DNA of 64,000 nucleotides, taken from positions 140,238 to 204,237 of the forward strand of contig LNDU01000047.1 in assembly GCA_001464735.1 (NCBI GenBank). Direction: 5' to 3'. The notes under the pieces were generated by a model. That model searched no databases, was not told the DNA's origin, and was given only the letters and a program-made list of their open reading frames with translations. Source of the DNA: Nitrospira sp. Ga0074138. GTDB lineage: Bacteria > Nitrospirota > Nitrospiria > Nitrospirales > Nitrospiraceae. Of this stretch, positions 26,132-34,345 are shown piece after piece. The position numbers and the translations under genes are program-made. How positions within the stretch are numbered: the stretch's first letter is position 1; every line of letters starts with the position of its first letter.

Positions 26132-26180
26132 GCGCTCCGCATGACCTTCATGACGCGGCGCCGTGCCACTGCGTCACATA

Positions 26181-26897
26181 TCACACCAACGCTGGTACGG
26201 CCTGGCTGAAGGTCGAAGTTCGCCCTGTCACCGCGGTGCCTGCTGGGGTCGTCAGCGTAGAGATCCACTCAAGAAACTCCGGCCGCCTTTGCCCATTCTC
26301 TTCGTCAAAGCGAACCATGTCGTAGATCGCCGCGACCGCGCCGACTTCGGCAGGCGGCAGCTTCAGGACGGGACCGACCGGCTCACAAGGAAAACCGAGC
26401 ATGCGAAGGGCTCGCAAAAACCGATGTTCGACTTCGAGGTAATAGTACCGAATCTCGTTTTCCACTGCCCATTGGTAAATCCCTTTCAACACTCCCAGCA
26501 TGATTCGGCTTGAAAGCTTCGCATCTCGAATGTCCGGATTGACGCAAAGCCTCGTGATTTCCGCCGTATCCGGCGCTTTCCGTATGGCATACCCCTGGTG
26601 AAGCAGCGCTCCGAATTCATGCTCCAACATGAATTTCCCGGAGGGAGGAAGAAGACGCGCCATGCCGAGTAGCGCCCCATCGTAGCCGAAAAGCCCCACC
26701 GTCACGCCCCAGAGATCATACATGTCCATCTCTTTACCATCCTCTGTCGGTGGCACCCATTGTAACTTCTCTGCAAAAACGCGATGCCTCAGCCGATAGG
26801 CCTGTTGCAAGTCAGACTCGTCTTTGAGCGTCTTGACGAGAAAGTCTCCCTCATAGAACGCAATCTCTTTATGCTCTCCAGCTGGTACGACTCGCAT
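26181..26897 (-). CDS. LuxI-type acyl-homoserine lactone synthase
   Basis: 238 residues. The conserved LuxI residues are present: YRLRHRVF (Arg, Phe), LQWV (Trp), the acidic pair in GKEMDMYD, GMARLLPP (Arg) and AEITRLCVNP (Glu, Arg). Such enzymes make acyl-homoserine lactones from S-adenosylmethionine and acyl carriers; related acyltransferases of exosortase systems share the fold, and no such system is near. GAGGAGG lies just before the start. A perfect lux box is centred 94 bases upstream. The convergent luxR supports the synthase call. Confidence 0.88.
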   Translation of the reverse strand: MRVVPAGEHKEIAFYEGDFLVKTLKDESDLQQAYRLRHRVFAEKLQWVPPTEDGKEMDMYDLWGVTVGLFGYDGALLGMARLLPPSGKFMLEHEFGALLHQGYAIRKAPDTAEITRLCVNPDIRDAKLSSRIMLGVLKGIYQWAVENEIRYYYLEVEHRFLRALRMLGFPCEPVGPVLKLPPAEVGAVAAIYDMVRFDEENGQRRPEFLEWISTLTTPAGTAVTGRTSTFSQAVPALV

Positions 26898-26981
26898 GAT
26901 GACCTCCTCTTGGGCGGGTAACTGATAGGGCTGATTGTCTGCTTGAGGAAGCGGAGGGTTTCATTTCGAGCGACAAACGTC

Positions 26982-27001
26982 ACCTGGCGTGTCCGCCAGG
27001 T
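26982..27001. promoter_or_regulatory. Perfect lux-box palindrome between luxI and a NarL-type kinase gene
   Basis: ACCTGGCG-TGTC-CGCCAGGT is a perfect 8-bp inverted repeat with a 4-base centre, extended to 9 bp by flanking C and G. It has the ACCTG...CAGGT ends of LuxR-family operators and is 20 bases long. On the plus strand TACAAA (27023-27028) is a plausible -10 box for the divergent kinase gene, with the palindrome at the position of an activator overlapping the -35 region. On the minus strand it lies 85 bases before the luxI start. Confidence 0.75.
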
Positions 27002-27091
27002 GTCATCCTTGTCCATTTGGTTTACAAATGCCGACTATGGGGTTTTGAGCAGGTCAACATGTGGCGAAAGCAGTGGAAGGAGGGATGTGGC

Positions 27092-27892
27092 GTGACACAA
27101 GGCAAGACCAGTTTTCGATTATTGGACGGTGGGCTTCCATCAACATCCACATTGTCAACGGCTCGGTCGGTACGACCATCAACGACCTTTCCAGGCCTCT
27201 ACGAGCTGAAGCCTTGCGAAGGCGAGTTAACGACCGCGTTCAAAGCGACGGAAAGCCGGTTGAGCAAACTCCTGGAAGACCGGAGCCGTATCGGCCGAGA
27301 TCTGCATGACTCCGTCCTGCAATCGCTGTATGCCATCGGGCTGAACATAGAAGCGGATCGGCGGGGCCGGAACGACCAGACGGTGGAACGAAAAGAAACT
27401 GACGACCGGATGATCCTCCAGATCAATCAACTGATCCATGAGGTTCGTGGCATGATCCGGGAGTTAGAGTCGGGGAGCGTTCAAGAGTTTGACTTGTCAT
27501 CGGAGCTCTCCACGTTATGCACGACCTACGAGCAAGCGGGGCGGCTATGCATTAAGCTGGCTATCCAACGCAGCGCCATCGATGTGCTGACGCACGAGGA
27601 AGAGCGTGAAATCCTCAATATCGTGCGTGAGGCACTCAGCAATTGCGCACGGCACGCTGCCGCAACCCGTGCGGTCATCTCGATCCGCATGCGAGACGCG
27701 AGAATTCGGGTGAGCATCCATGACAATGGCATCGGATTTTCAGCGGCTGGGCAGCCGCGAGGATATGGGCTTGCCAACATGGAGGCTCGAGCGAAGCGAC
27801 TCGGCGGGGCCTTGCGGATTCGGTCTAAGACAGGAGCAGGGACGCACGTCATCGCAGAATTTTCTTTGGAACCTGAGTTGACATCCATATGA
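27092..27892 (+). CDS. Soluble NarL-type sensor histidine kinase (HisKA_3)
   Basis: 266 residues from GTG 27092, chosen for AAGGAGGG at 27077-27084; the open frame extends to 27017. The phosphoacceptor is His72 in GRDLHDSVLQSLYAIG, followed by an ATPase domain with the N-box EALSNCARHA, DNGIGF and RGYGLANM. There is no membrane segment and no recognisable sensor domain before the kinase core, only about 50 poorly conserved residues. The stop overlaps the start of its response regulator. The lux box lies directly upstream. Confidence 0.9.
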   Translation: MTQGKTSFRLLDGGLPSTSTLSTARSVRPSTTFPGLYELKPCEGELTTAFKATESRLSKLLEDRSRIGRDLHDSVLQSLYAIGLNIEADRRGRNDQTVERKETDDRMILQINQLIHEVRGMIRELESGSVQEFDLSSELSTLCTTYEQAGRLCIKLAIQRSAIDVLTHEEEREILNIVREALSNCARHAAATRAVISIRMRDARIRVSIHDNGIGFSAAGQPRGYGLANMEARAKRLGGALRIRSKTGAGTHVIAEFSLEPELTSI

Positions 27893-28569
27893 AACCATCA
27901 TTGACCAGCATCGTTCTTATTGATGACCATGAGATGGTCCGTCGAGGCTTACGTGCGCTGCTTCACCTCGAACCGGATATGACAATCGTCGGAGAGGCCG
28001 GGACTGTGGCGGACGGCGTAGCGGCCGTGGAGCGTCTCGCCCCACAGATGGTGTTACTCGACGTGAAACTTCCGGACGCCTCGCTGACCGAAGCCTGTCG
28101 TCGACTGCTGGCCGTTGCACCGAAGCTTCGGATCCTCGTCCTGACCAGTTATGCCGAGGATTCCTCGGTGATGGCTGCCGTCCAAAACGGAGCCCACGGC
28201 TACGTGCTCAAGGATATCCGAATGGACGAGCTGATTCGGGCCATTCGTACCGTCGCCGGCGGCCAAGGGTATCTCGATCCACGAGTGACCCAACAAGCCC
28301 TGCGTTGGATTCGGACCAGTTCACACCTTGGAGCGACATCCCATGGGACCTCTCGACTCTCTCCGCAAGAACGCTTGATCCTGCCGCTTCTGGCTGAAGG
28401 AAAAACGAACAAGGAGATCGCCGTCCACCTTCGCTTGAGCGACAAAACGGTGAAAAACTACCTGGCAAATATCTTTGACAAGCTTCAAGTCAAGCGTCGG
28501 ACAGAAGCCGTTGCCTGGTTCATGAAGGAAACCCAGGTACCCGGTGGTGCGAGAAGTCAAAGTTTCTAG
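27889..28569 (+). CDS. NarL/FixJ-family response regulator
   Basis: 226 residues. Receiver domain: acidic pair in LIDDHEMV, phosphoacceptor Asp in LLDVKLPD, LTSY and LKDI. DNA-binding domain: LSPQERLILPLLAEGKTNKE, DKTVKNYLANI. It overlaps the kinase gene by four bases (ATGA), so the two are a translationally coupled pair. Its stop codon sits at the edge of a non-coding element. Confidence 0.95.
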   Translation: MKPSLTSIVLIDDHEMVRRGLRALLHLEPDMTIVGEAGTVADGVAAVERLAPQMVLLDVKLPDASLTEACRRLLAVAPKLRILVLTSYAEDSSVMAAVQNGAHGYVLKDIRMDELIRAIRTVAGGQGYLDPRVTQQALRWIRTSSHLGATSHGTSRLSPQERLILPLLAEGKTNKEIAVHLRLSDKTVKNYLANIFDKLQVKRRTEAVAWFMKETQVPGGARSQSF

Positions 28570-28862
28570 GAGGCTGCGAACAACATTGGTCGATGCCATC
28601 AGACGGCCAGCAATTTCCGTTTGGTGCTGAGACCAGAATTCCTTCAGAATACTCAAGAAGGCTGTCGTTCTCACCCGCCCAACCCCGGCGTGCCAAGACG
28701 CGCCACTCCGCGGGCAAGGCCGCAGCGAGCGAAGAAGCAAGGCGTAGACCCGGTACACCCCACTACCCATCGCCTGTGTGAACAGGCGTTTGCCTAGACG
28801 GTGCGCTGAGCCTCTGAGCGATGCGAGAACGCCGCTGGTGGACTTATTCAGCAACCTGCTGC
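28569..28862. repeat. Non-coding element with imperfect terminal inverted repeats
   Basis: About 290 bases without a credible gene. The left end AGGAGGCTGCGAACAA and the reverse complement of the right end (AGCAGGTTGCTGAATA) agree at about 11 of 16 positions. An internal hairpin CGCCTGT-GTGA-ACAGGCG lies at 28771-28788, followed by TTT. The left end begins at the regulator stop codon. The ends look like those of a small non-autonomous mobile element, but a second copy is not in this window. Confidence 0.45.
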
Positions 28863-29030
28863 CCACAGATATTCGCCATTCATCTCTCCTGCCCCCGACA
28901 CCCCTCTGGCATTGGAAACCTCACAGGCTCTATACTGTCCGATGAGTTGACATTTTACGATTGACCTACCTGCAATGCGTCACAGGCTAACCCTGTCGTG
29001 TTATCTGACAGGGCACCAGAGCCCTTCTCT

Positions 29031-31445
29031 ATGAGTACCCCGCTCGATACCGATCGCTCACTGTCCACCGAACTTGTCGATCTCCGTCGACAAGTTCGTG
29101 AATTGCAACAGGCCGTAGCTCAGGTGGAACAAGACCGTGTCTCGGCGCAGACCTCAGCACTTGGGGCTGCCCAGATAGGCACATGGGAGTGGGACAGCCT
29201 TACCAATCGTGTCATATGGTCATCGGAAACCGAGGACATTTTCGGCGTCCCTCCTGGTTCCTTTGACGGCACATATGAAAAGTTCTTCGCACTCGTTCAT
29301 CCAGATGACCGTCAACGGTTAGGCAGTGCTATTGCGAAGGCCGTCGAAGACCGGGCCCCCTACAGAATCGAACATCGAATTATCTCACCGGAGGGAACCA
29401 TCCTGTGGGTCGCGTGCCGTGGGCGTGCTACGTTCAGCGAAAGCAAACCGGTGACGGGCATGGCCGGCACGATTGAGGACATTACCGTGCGTAAAGAGCT
29501 GGAACTGGCCCAGCAAGACTTTCGAGAAACACTCGAGAGAGAAGTCCGCGAACGCACGGCGAAGCTGGAACAAGCCATTACCGACCTAGAGGAAGAAGCC
29601 GAGCGGAGGCGAGAGGCCGAATCTGCGCTCAAGGCGAGCGAGCAGCGCTACCAGTCGTTGTATGAACAGAACCCCTTCATGTACTTCACCCTTACCGCTG
29701 AGGGTACGGTGTTGTCCGTCAATCAATTTGGGGCTGATCAACTGGGGTATCAGAAGGAAGACCTCGTTGGTCGTTCGATCCTGAACGTGTTTGACACAGA
29801 GGATCACCAGACCGTGCTGACACAGCTCAAGGCCTCTGTAGCCAGTCCATACACGCTGTTTCAGTGGGAGATTCAAAAGACCAGAAAGAATGGGACGAGA
29901 CTATGGGTCAGGGAACGAGCACGGGCCGTTTACGATCTCGCCAAGCAGCCCCTCGTTCTCATCTCCTGTGAAGACATCACGGAACGCCGCGACGCGGAAG
30001 ACCGGCTTCGGGACAATGAGACACGCTGGATCGCCGGCGAATTAGACAGGCAAGAATCGGAGCAGGCTCTGCGCGCATCCGAATTGAAGTTCAGGACATT
30101 CGTTGAAACGACCCGCGACTGGGTCTGGGAGGTCAACGAGCACGCCATCTACACCTACGCCAGTCCGCGCATTCGAGAAATCCTTGGATATGAACCGGAG
30201 GAAGTGATTGGGAAAACCCCGTTCGACTTGATGCCGCCGGACGAGGCCATCCGGGTCGCCGGCTTGTTCGGTCCTATTGCCGCGGCTCGACAACCCTTTA
30301 CTTTGCTTGAGAATACGAATCATCACAAGAATGGACGCCTGGTTGTGCTCGAAACCAGCGGCACACCGATCTTCGACAGCGCCGGAACTTTTCGCGGCTA
30401 TCACGGAATCGATCGGGATATTTCGGCCCGCAAACAAACCGAGGAAGCGTTGCGGGCGAGTGAGCTCAGGCTCCAGCGCTTTCTCGCTGAAGCCCCAGTC
30501 GGGCTCTGTATCCTTGATGAAAACTGGCGTGCGATCAGCGCCAACAAAGCCCTGTGCGAGCTCACAGGATATGAAGAACATGAAATCGTGGGCAGCACCT
30601 ATGCCCTCTACACGCACCCAGATGATCTGGCGGCCAATATGATGTTGACGGACGAGTTTTTCCGCGGGGTTCGATCGGAATATACCTACGAAAAGCGGTA
30701 CATTCGTAAGTCCGGTGAAATTATTTGGGTCTCCGTCAAAGCCACGCGAATCGAGTTGTCGGGCTATGCAGGGACACTCCTCCTTGCTGCGGTTCAGGAT
30801 ATTACCGAGCGCAAACTAGCGATGGAAGAACGTGAGCAGTTGAGTCGAGACCTGCACGACAATACTTTGCAAGCCCTGTACGCAGTTGGTATGCAGTTGG
30901 AAGCAGGGAAGTTGTCGATAAAGAAATCGCCTCGGAAGTCGAAACTCCATATGGCTCAAGCCGTTGACCAGCTCAATGCACTTATGCTTGATGTTCGGCG
31001 ATTCATTACATCATTGACTCAGCGTACGACAATGGAACTGGATTTCGGACAAGCCCTGCGGCAGCTCCTCACATCGATGTCCAGTGCGAGCCAGACCCCG
31101 CCTGAACTGGAGATCGCAAATCCAGTCCTGTCGTTCATCACACCCACGCTGGGAGAACAGTTGCTTAACATTGTACGAGAAGCCCTCAGTAATAGTACCC
31201 GCCATGCGCAGGCGTCCCATCGGTGGATTCGACTCAGCCTGACGGAGAATGCCATCCAGTTGATCATCGGTGATAATGGGGTCGGATTTTCGACTGTGCG
31301 CAAACGTCGAGCCGGCCATGGATTGCGCAACATGGCAGCCCGAGCCAAGCTGATCTCCGCCATCTTTACGCTAAAGAGCGCACCGGGGGAGGGAACCCGC
31401 GTGATAGTCGACATTCCACTGAGGAAAGAACACATCTATGAATAA
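29031..31445 (+). CDS. Multi-PAS sensor histidine kinase, NarL-type core
   Basis: About 804 residues from ATG 29031; an upstream GTG (28998) is also in frame and neither start has a clear ribosome-binding site. Domains in order: coiled coil (about 10-45), PAS1 (45-160), a long coiled coil (160-210), PAS2 (215-325), PAS3 (345-460), PAS4 (465-590), then HisKA_3 with His609 in SRDLHDNTLQALYAVG and an ATPase with EALSNSTRHA and DNGVGF. PAS1, PAS3 and PAS4 end in typical PAC motifs. No membrane segment is visible, so it should sense an intracellular or diffusible cue. It overlaps the regulator by eight bases. Confidence 0.92.
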   Translation: MSTPLDTDRSLSTELVDLRRQVRELQQAVAQVEQDRVSAQTSALGAAQIGTWEWDSLTNRVIWSSETEDIFGVPPGSFDGTYEKFFALVHPDDRQRLGSAIAKAVEDRAPYRIEHRIISPEGTILWVACRGRATFSESKPVTGMAGTIEDITVRKELELAQQDFRETLEREVRERTAKLEQAITDLEEEAERRREAESALKASEQRYQSLYEQNPFMYFTLTAEGTVLSVNQFGADQLGYQKEDLVGRSILNVFDTEDHQTVLTQLKASVASPYTLFQWEIQKTRKNGTRLWVRERARAVYDLAKQPLVLISCEDITERRDAEDRLRDNETRWIAGELDRQESEQALRASELKFRTFVETTRDWVWEVNEHAIYTYASPRIREILGYEPEEVIGKTPFDLMPPDEAIRVAGLFGPIAAARQPFTLLENTNHHKNGRLVVLETSGTPIFDSAGTFRGYHGIDRDISARKQTEEALRASELRLQRFLAEAPVGLCILDENWRAISANKALCELTGYEEHEIVGSTYALYTHPDDLAANMMLTDEFFRGVRSEYTYEKRYIRKSGEIIWVSVKATRIELSGYAGTLLLAAVQDITERKLAMEEREQLSRDLHDNTLQALYAVGMQLEAGKLSIKKSPRKSKLHMAQAVDQLNALMLDVRRFITSLTQRTTMELDFGQALRQLLTSMSSASQTPPELEIANPVLSFITPTLGEQLLNIVREALSNSTRHAQASHRWIRLSLTENAIQLIIGDNGVGFSTVRKRRAGHGLRNMAARAKLISAIFTLKSAPGEGTRVIVDIPLRKEHIYE

Positions 31446-32121
31446 ACCTAAATTAATTCGGCTGGTCATTGTGGATGATCATGAAGTCGTACGTATCGGG
31501 CTCTGTGCGGTCCTCAATTTGACGCCTGGCATGAAGGTGGTAGGCCAAGGTGGGCAGATGGAAGAAGCGAAGACACTCTGTTACCGTCTGAAACCGGACC
31601 TCGTCTTACTTGATATCCGACTGCCGGACGGCAGTGGGGTAGATGCCGCTCGTGAGATTCTTGCCAAATGCCCCAAGACACGCGTGTTGTTTTTGACGAG
31701 CTTCGCCGACGACCATACGGTCCTAGAGGCTATTCTGTCCGGTGCTCAAGGGTACATTCTTAAGGATATCGCATCCGAGGCGTTGGTTCGTGCCATTCGA
31801 ACCATCTACACTGGCCAACCCGTCATTGATCCCCGCTTGACCAAACATACCATGGAGTGGCTCAAGCACGTCTACACAGAGCCTGGCCAATCCAAACGAC
31901 CACTCCTTTCACCGCAAGAACAACGTCTCCTTCCCTTGGTGGCAAAAGGCCTCACCAACAAGGAAATCGCCCAAGACCTCAGCTTGAGTGAAAAAACCGT
32001 TAAGAACTATCTCGCGAATATCTATTCAAAACTAAACATCGGGCGCCGATCCCAGATTGCCGCTTTTTATGCCGGGAGCTTTAAGGGCTCGGAGGTGCGT
32101 TTACCCATGGCGACTCGCTGA
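31438..32121 (+). CDS. NarL/FixJ-family response regulator
   Basis: 227 residues. Receiver: VDDHEVV, LLDIRLPDGSG, LTSF, LKDI. DNA-binding domain: LSPQEQRLLPLVAKGLTNKE and EKTVKNYLANIY. It is clearly a paralogue of the regulator at 27889, sharing the LSPQE, TNKEIA and KTVKNYLANI stretches. The start lies inside the end of the multi-PAS kinase gene. Confidence 0.95.
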   Translation: MNKPKLIRLVIVDDHEVVRIGLCAVLNLTPGMKVVGQGGQMEEAKTLCYRLKPDLVLLDIRLPDGSGVDAAREILAKCPKTRVLFLTSFADDHTVLEAILSGAQGYILKDIASEALVRAIRTIYTGQPVIDPRLTKHTMEWLKHVYTEPGQSKRPLLSPQEQRLLPLVAKGLTNKEIAQDLSLSEKTVKNYLANIYSKLNIGRRSQIAAFYAGSFKGSEVRLPMATR

Positions 32122-32292
32122 GCCACTCATGGCTGACGCTAGAGGAATGACTCCTCAGCGCAACGCTTGTGGATGCTCGCCTGTTGTTGCCACTGGGGAA
32201 AGAGCCTCGCCGCCTGACAGTCCCCATCTGCCCAACGTATCGATCTCTTTCTGGACTACTCACACGACCCACCTGCACGGCAACGGATGGAA

Positions 32293-32321
32293 TTGACAGC
32301 TTGGAATTCACTGACTAGGAT
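32293..32321 (+). promoter_or_regulatory. Sigma-70-type promoter for the UPF0114 gene
   Basis: TTGACA at 32293-32298 matches the -35 consensus exactly, followed by a 17-base spacer and TAGGAT at 32316-32321. The expected start is near 32328, leaving a leader of about 55 bases before the gene at 32384. A small inverted repeat ACACC...GGTGT lies in that leader. Confidence 0.7.
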
Positions 32322-32383
32322 ACGCTCCGCCGTCCATTCGTCACTGGAACACCTATATCGGTGTACTGTTTAGGAGGAATTTG

Positions 32384-32959
32384 ATGTCCGATTCTGACTC
32401 ACCAGAATCTCGAGAGATGCACAGATCACTGAAGACTTCTCACTCAGCCAGCAATCACGTCGAGGCAACGTTCGAATCCATTGTCTTTGCCAGTCGATGG
32501 ATTCAAGCCCCGCTCTATGGCGGACTCATCGTGGCGGAATTACTCTATGCCTACAAGTTTCTTCTCGAGCTCTGGGAAATGGTGCTCCACATCAACAAGA
32601 TGGATGAAACGGTCTTCATGCTGGGTGTTCTGGGGTTGATCGACGTGACGATGGTCGCGAATTTGCTAACCATGGTGATCATCGGCGGGTATGCGACGTT
32701 CGTCAGCAAGCTTGATTTGGAACAACATCCAGACCGTCCCGATTGGCTGACCCATGTCGATCCCGGGACCATCAAGATCAAGTTGGCGGCTTCGTTAATC
32801 GGAATATCAAGTATTCATCTTTTGAAGGGGTTCGTGGACGTCGCCAATGAGAACCCGGAACATCTAAAATGGAAGATCTTCATCCATATGACATTCTTAG
32901 CTTCTGCCATTTTGCTGGCATGGACTGACAAGATCATGCAGAAGGACAAGAAGCACTGA
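32384..32959 (+). CDS. UPF0114 (YqhA/TIGR00645) family membrane protein
   Basis: About 191 residues with four hydrophobic segments. FESIVFASRWIQAPLYGGL and DVTMVANLLTMVIIGGYATF are the family signatures, and SKLDLEQHPDRPDWL follows as usual. An N-terminal polar extension of about 25 residues is present. Function is unknown; the E. coli member is YqhA. ATG 32384 is preceded by TAGGAGGA, and a consensus promoter lies 63 bases upstream. Confidence 0.9.
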   Translation: MSDSDSPESREMHRSLKTSHSASNHVEATFESIVFASRWIQAPLYGGLIVAELLYAYKFLLELWEMVLHINKMDETVFMLGVLGLIDVTMVANLLTMVIIGGYATFVSKLDLEQHPDRPDWLTHVDPGTIKIKLAASLIGISSIHLLKGFVDVANENPEHLKWKIFIHMTFLASAILLAWTDKIMQKDKKH

Positions 32960-33009
32960 AGGATGACGAGGCCCTGCCGTGAATCACTCTAAACAATAGC
33001 CCGTCATAG

Positions 33010-33195
33010 CCCGCATTATTCATGACAGTTCGTCGCGAAATCGCCAAGCCGTGTCGTGAGACCGGCGCGCGGAGCCCAGAGGACCTGAGGCGTACTCGTG
33101 CAGTACGTCGAAAGCCCGAGGGCGAGCCCGCCGGCCGCAGGCTTGTCGGAACAGCGGATCGGCGATTGCAGTAGAAGAGTCATGAATAATGCGGG
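33010..33195. repeat. 186-bp palindromic element with perfect 17-bp terminal inverted repeats
   Basis: CCCGCATTATTCATGAC (33010-33026) and its exact complement GTCATGAATAATGCGGG (33179-33195) bound the element. Further in, AATCGCC and GGCGATT pair as well, and CGTACT-CGTGC-AGTACG forms an internal hairpin near 33092-33108. No open frame inside resembles a protein. The structure is that of a MITE-like or folded-RNA element. No flanking target duplication is obvious. Confidence 0.65.
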
Positions 33196-33275
33196 ATAGG
33201 GGTAATACAGCGTCAGTTCCGGTGGGAGTGCTTCCCGACAATCACCTAGTGCGGCCAAGTGGAACCTGAGACCTG

Positions 33276-33629
33276 CTAGGCAGCGAGTTCGGAGGACCCG
33301 CTTGTCTCAACAGCTGACTTAATTGCGTCGACAGTCAACGGTTTTCCGAGATGTCCATCGATGTGGAACGGAAGATTCGCTGGAGTCTCGTTACTGAACG
33401 ACTCGTGCGCCAGCCCGAGAATTCGCAACCGAGAGAAGCGTTCCTTCAACCTTTGCACATGCGTACGCACTGATTCCTGAACCAGTACATTGCACTCCAC
33501 AACGAACAACATGGGAGCAACATCCGGATCTATCCTTCCCAGATCTTCCACGTCCGCAAGCGTATGGACGTGATATCCGAGCTTTTCCAATGTTCTTCTA
33601 ATAACGGCTTGACTGATAACTTCTTTCAC
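33276..33629 (-). pseudogene. Degraded response-regulator receiver fragment
   Basis: 117 codons from a GTG overlapping the upstream fragment. AVIRRTLEKLGYHVHTLAD aligns with the first helix of hybrid-kinase receivers, but the preceding strand with the acidic pair is missing. At the phosphoacceptor position the sequence reads VVECNV where FMDCHM would be expected, so Asp is Glu. The lysine of the conserved LGKPL remains. Probably the tail of a former hybrid kinase together with the ORF at 33626-34069. Confidence 0.6.
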
Positions 33630-34069
33630 ATAGACAAGCGCCTCACGAGGTCTGACTCCTCCGGCATAGGAGCACTGGCACCCGTAAGCGGGAGGTCAAA
33701 CCAGAATCGGCTCCCCTTCCCTGGCATACTCTCAAACTCCATCGTTCCCCCCATCAGCTCGACCAGCTGCTTGGCGAGCGCCAAGCCGAGGTCGGTGCCT
33801 CCATACTTGCGCCGATGAGACCCATCCACCTGCACGAAGGGCTGGAACAATCGGAGAGCGTCTGCCTCACTGATGCCGATCCACGTGTCGGTCACTGAAA
33901 AGCGAATCCGGCCTATACCGGTCGTATGCTCCCCTTTCGATCTTGAACTAGGCGGCAACCCGATTCCCCGACCAGCGTCCTGATTTGACAGACCCCTCCA
34001 CTGCTCGTGCACGGAACCGGACCGTACACCAACAGCACGAACCAGTTCCGAGTGCTTCTTCGACTCCAC
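33626..34069 (-). pseudogene. Degraded hybrid histidine-kinase ATPase fragment
   Basis: The last 95 or so of 147 codons match the end of a kinase ATPase domain: [57 protein letters not shown]. The G1 box has tryptophan instead of glycine (DTWIGIS) and the G2 box has aspartate instead of glycine (GGTDLGLA), both single-base changes that should abolish ATP binding. There is no dimerisation or sensor domain. A decayed gene is the simplest reading. Confidence 0.65.
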
Positions 34070-34127
34070 TCGTTTCTTGCGTCACGTCAACCAACCTCTT
34101 GACGGTGACCACACCCATGATTTGAGG

Positions 34128-34194
34128 CCGTTCGCAAGAAAGGCTGTTTGGATAGATGCGTCGACGAACGTCGACGCATCCCGCTTACGAACGG
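34128..34194. repeat. 67-bp cruciform-forming palindrome
   Basis: Inner arms GATGCGTCGACG (34155-34166) and CGTCGACGCATC (34169-34180) are a perfect 12-bp inverted repeat separated by two A. Outer arms CCGTTCGCAAG (34128-34138) and CTTACGAACGG (34184-34194) pair at 10 of 11. No T-run follows, so a terminator is unlikely. It lies in the 276-base gap between the kinase remnant and the HerA-like gene, which holds no other feature. Confidence 0.6.
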
Positions 34195-34345
34195 AATCGC
34201 AAGCAAACCTACTCGATACTTTTTTGGTTTTCAGATCACAAAACTCGATAGGAACCGGAGGGGAGACTCGAAAGGGCCACTATAACCGCGCCTCAAAGGA
34301 CCACCTATGCCAAACAGCCTCATCCAAATCATTTGCAGCTTCGCG

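Noticed and set aside
26982..27001. Perfect palindrome considered as a bidirectional terminator
   Set aside because: It lies between two divergent genes, upstream of both, and has no T-run.
34155..34180. Perfect hairpin considered as a transcription terminator
   Set aside because: No T-run on either strand and the loop is only two bases.
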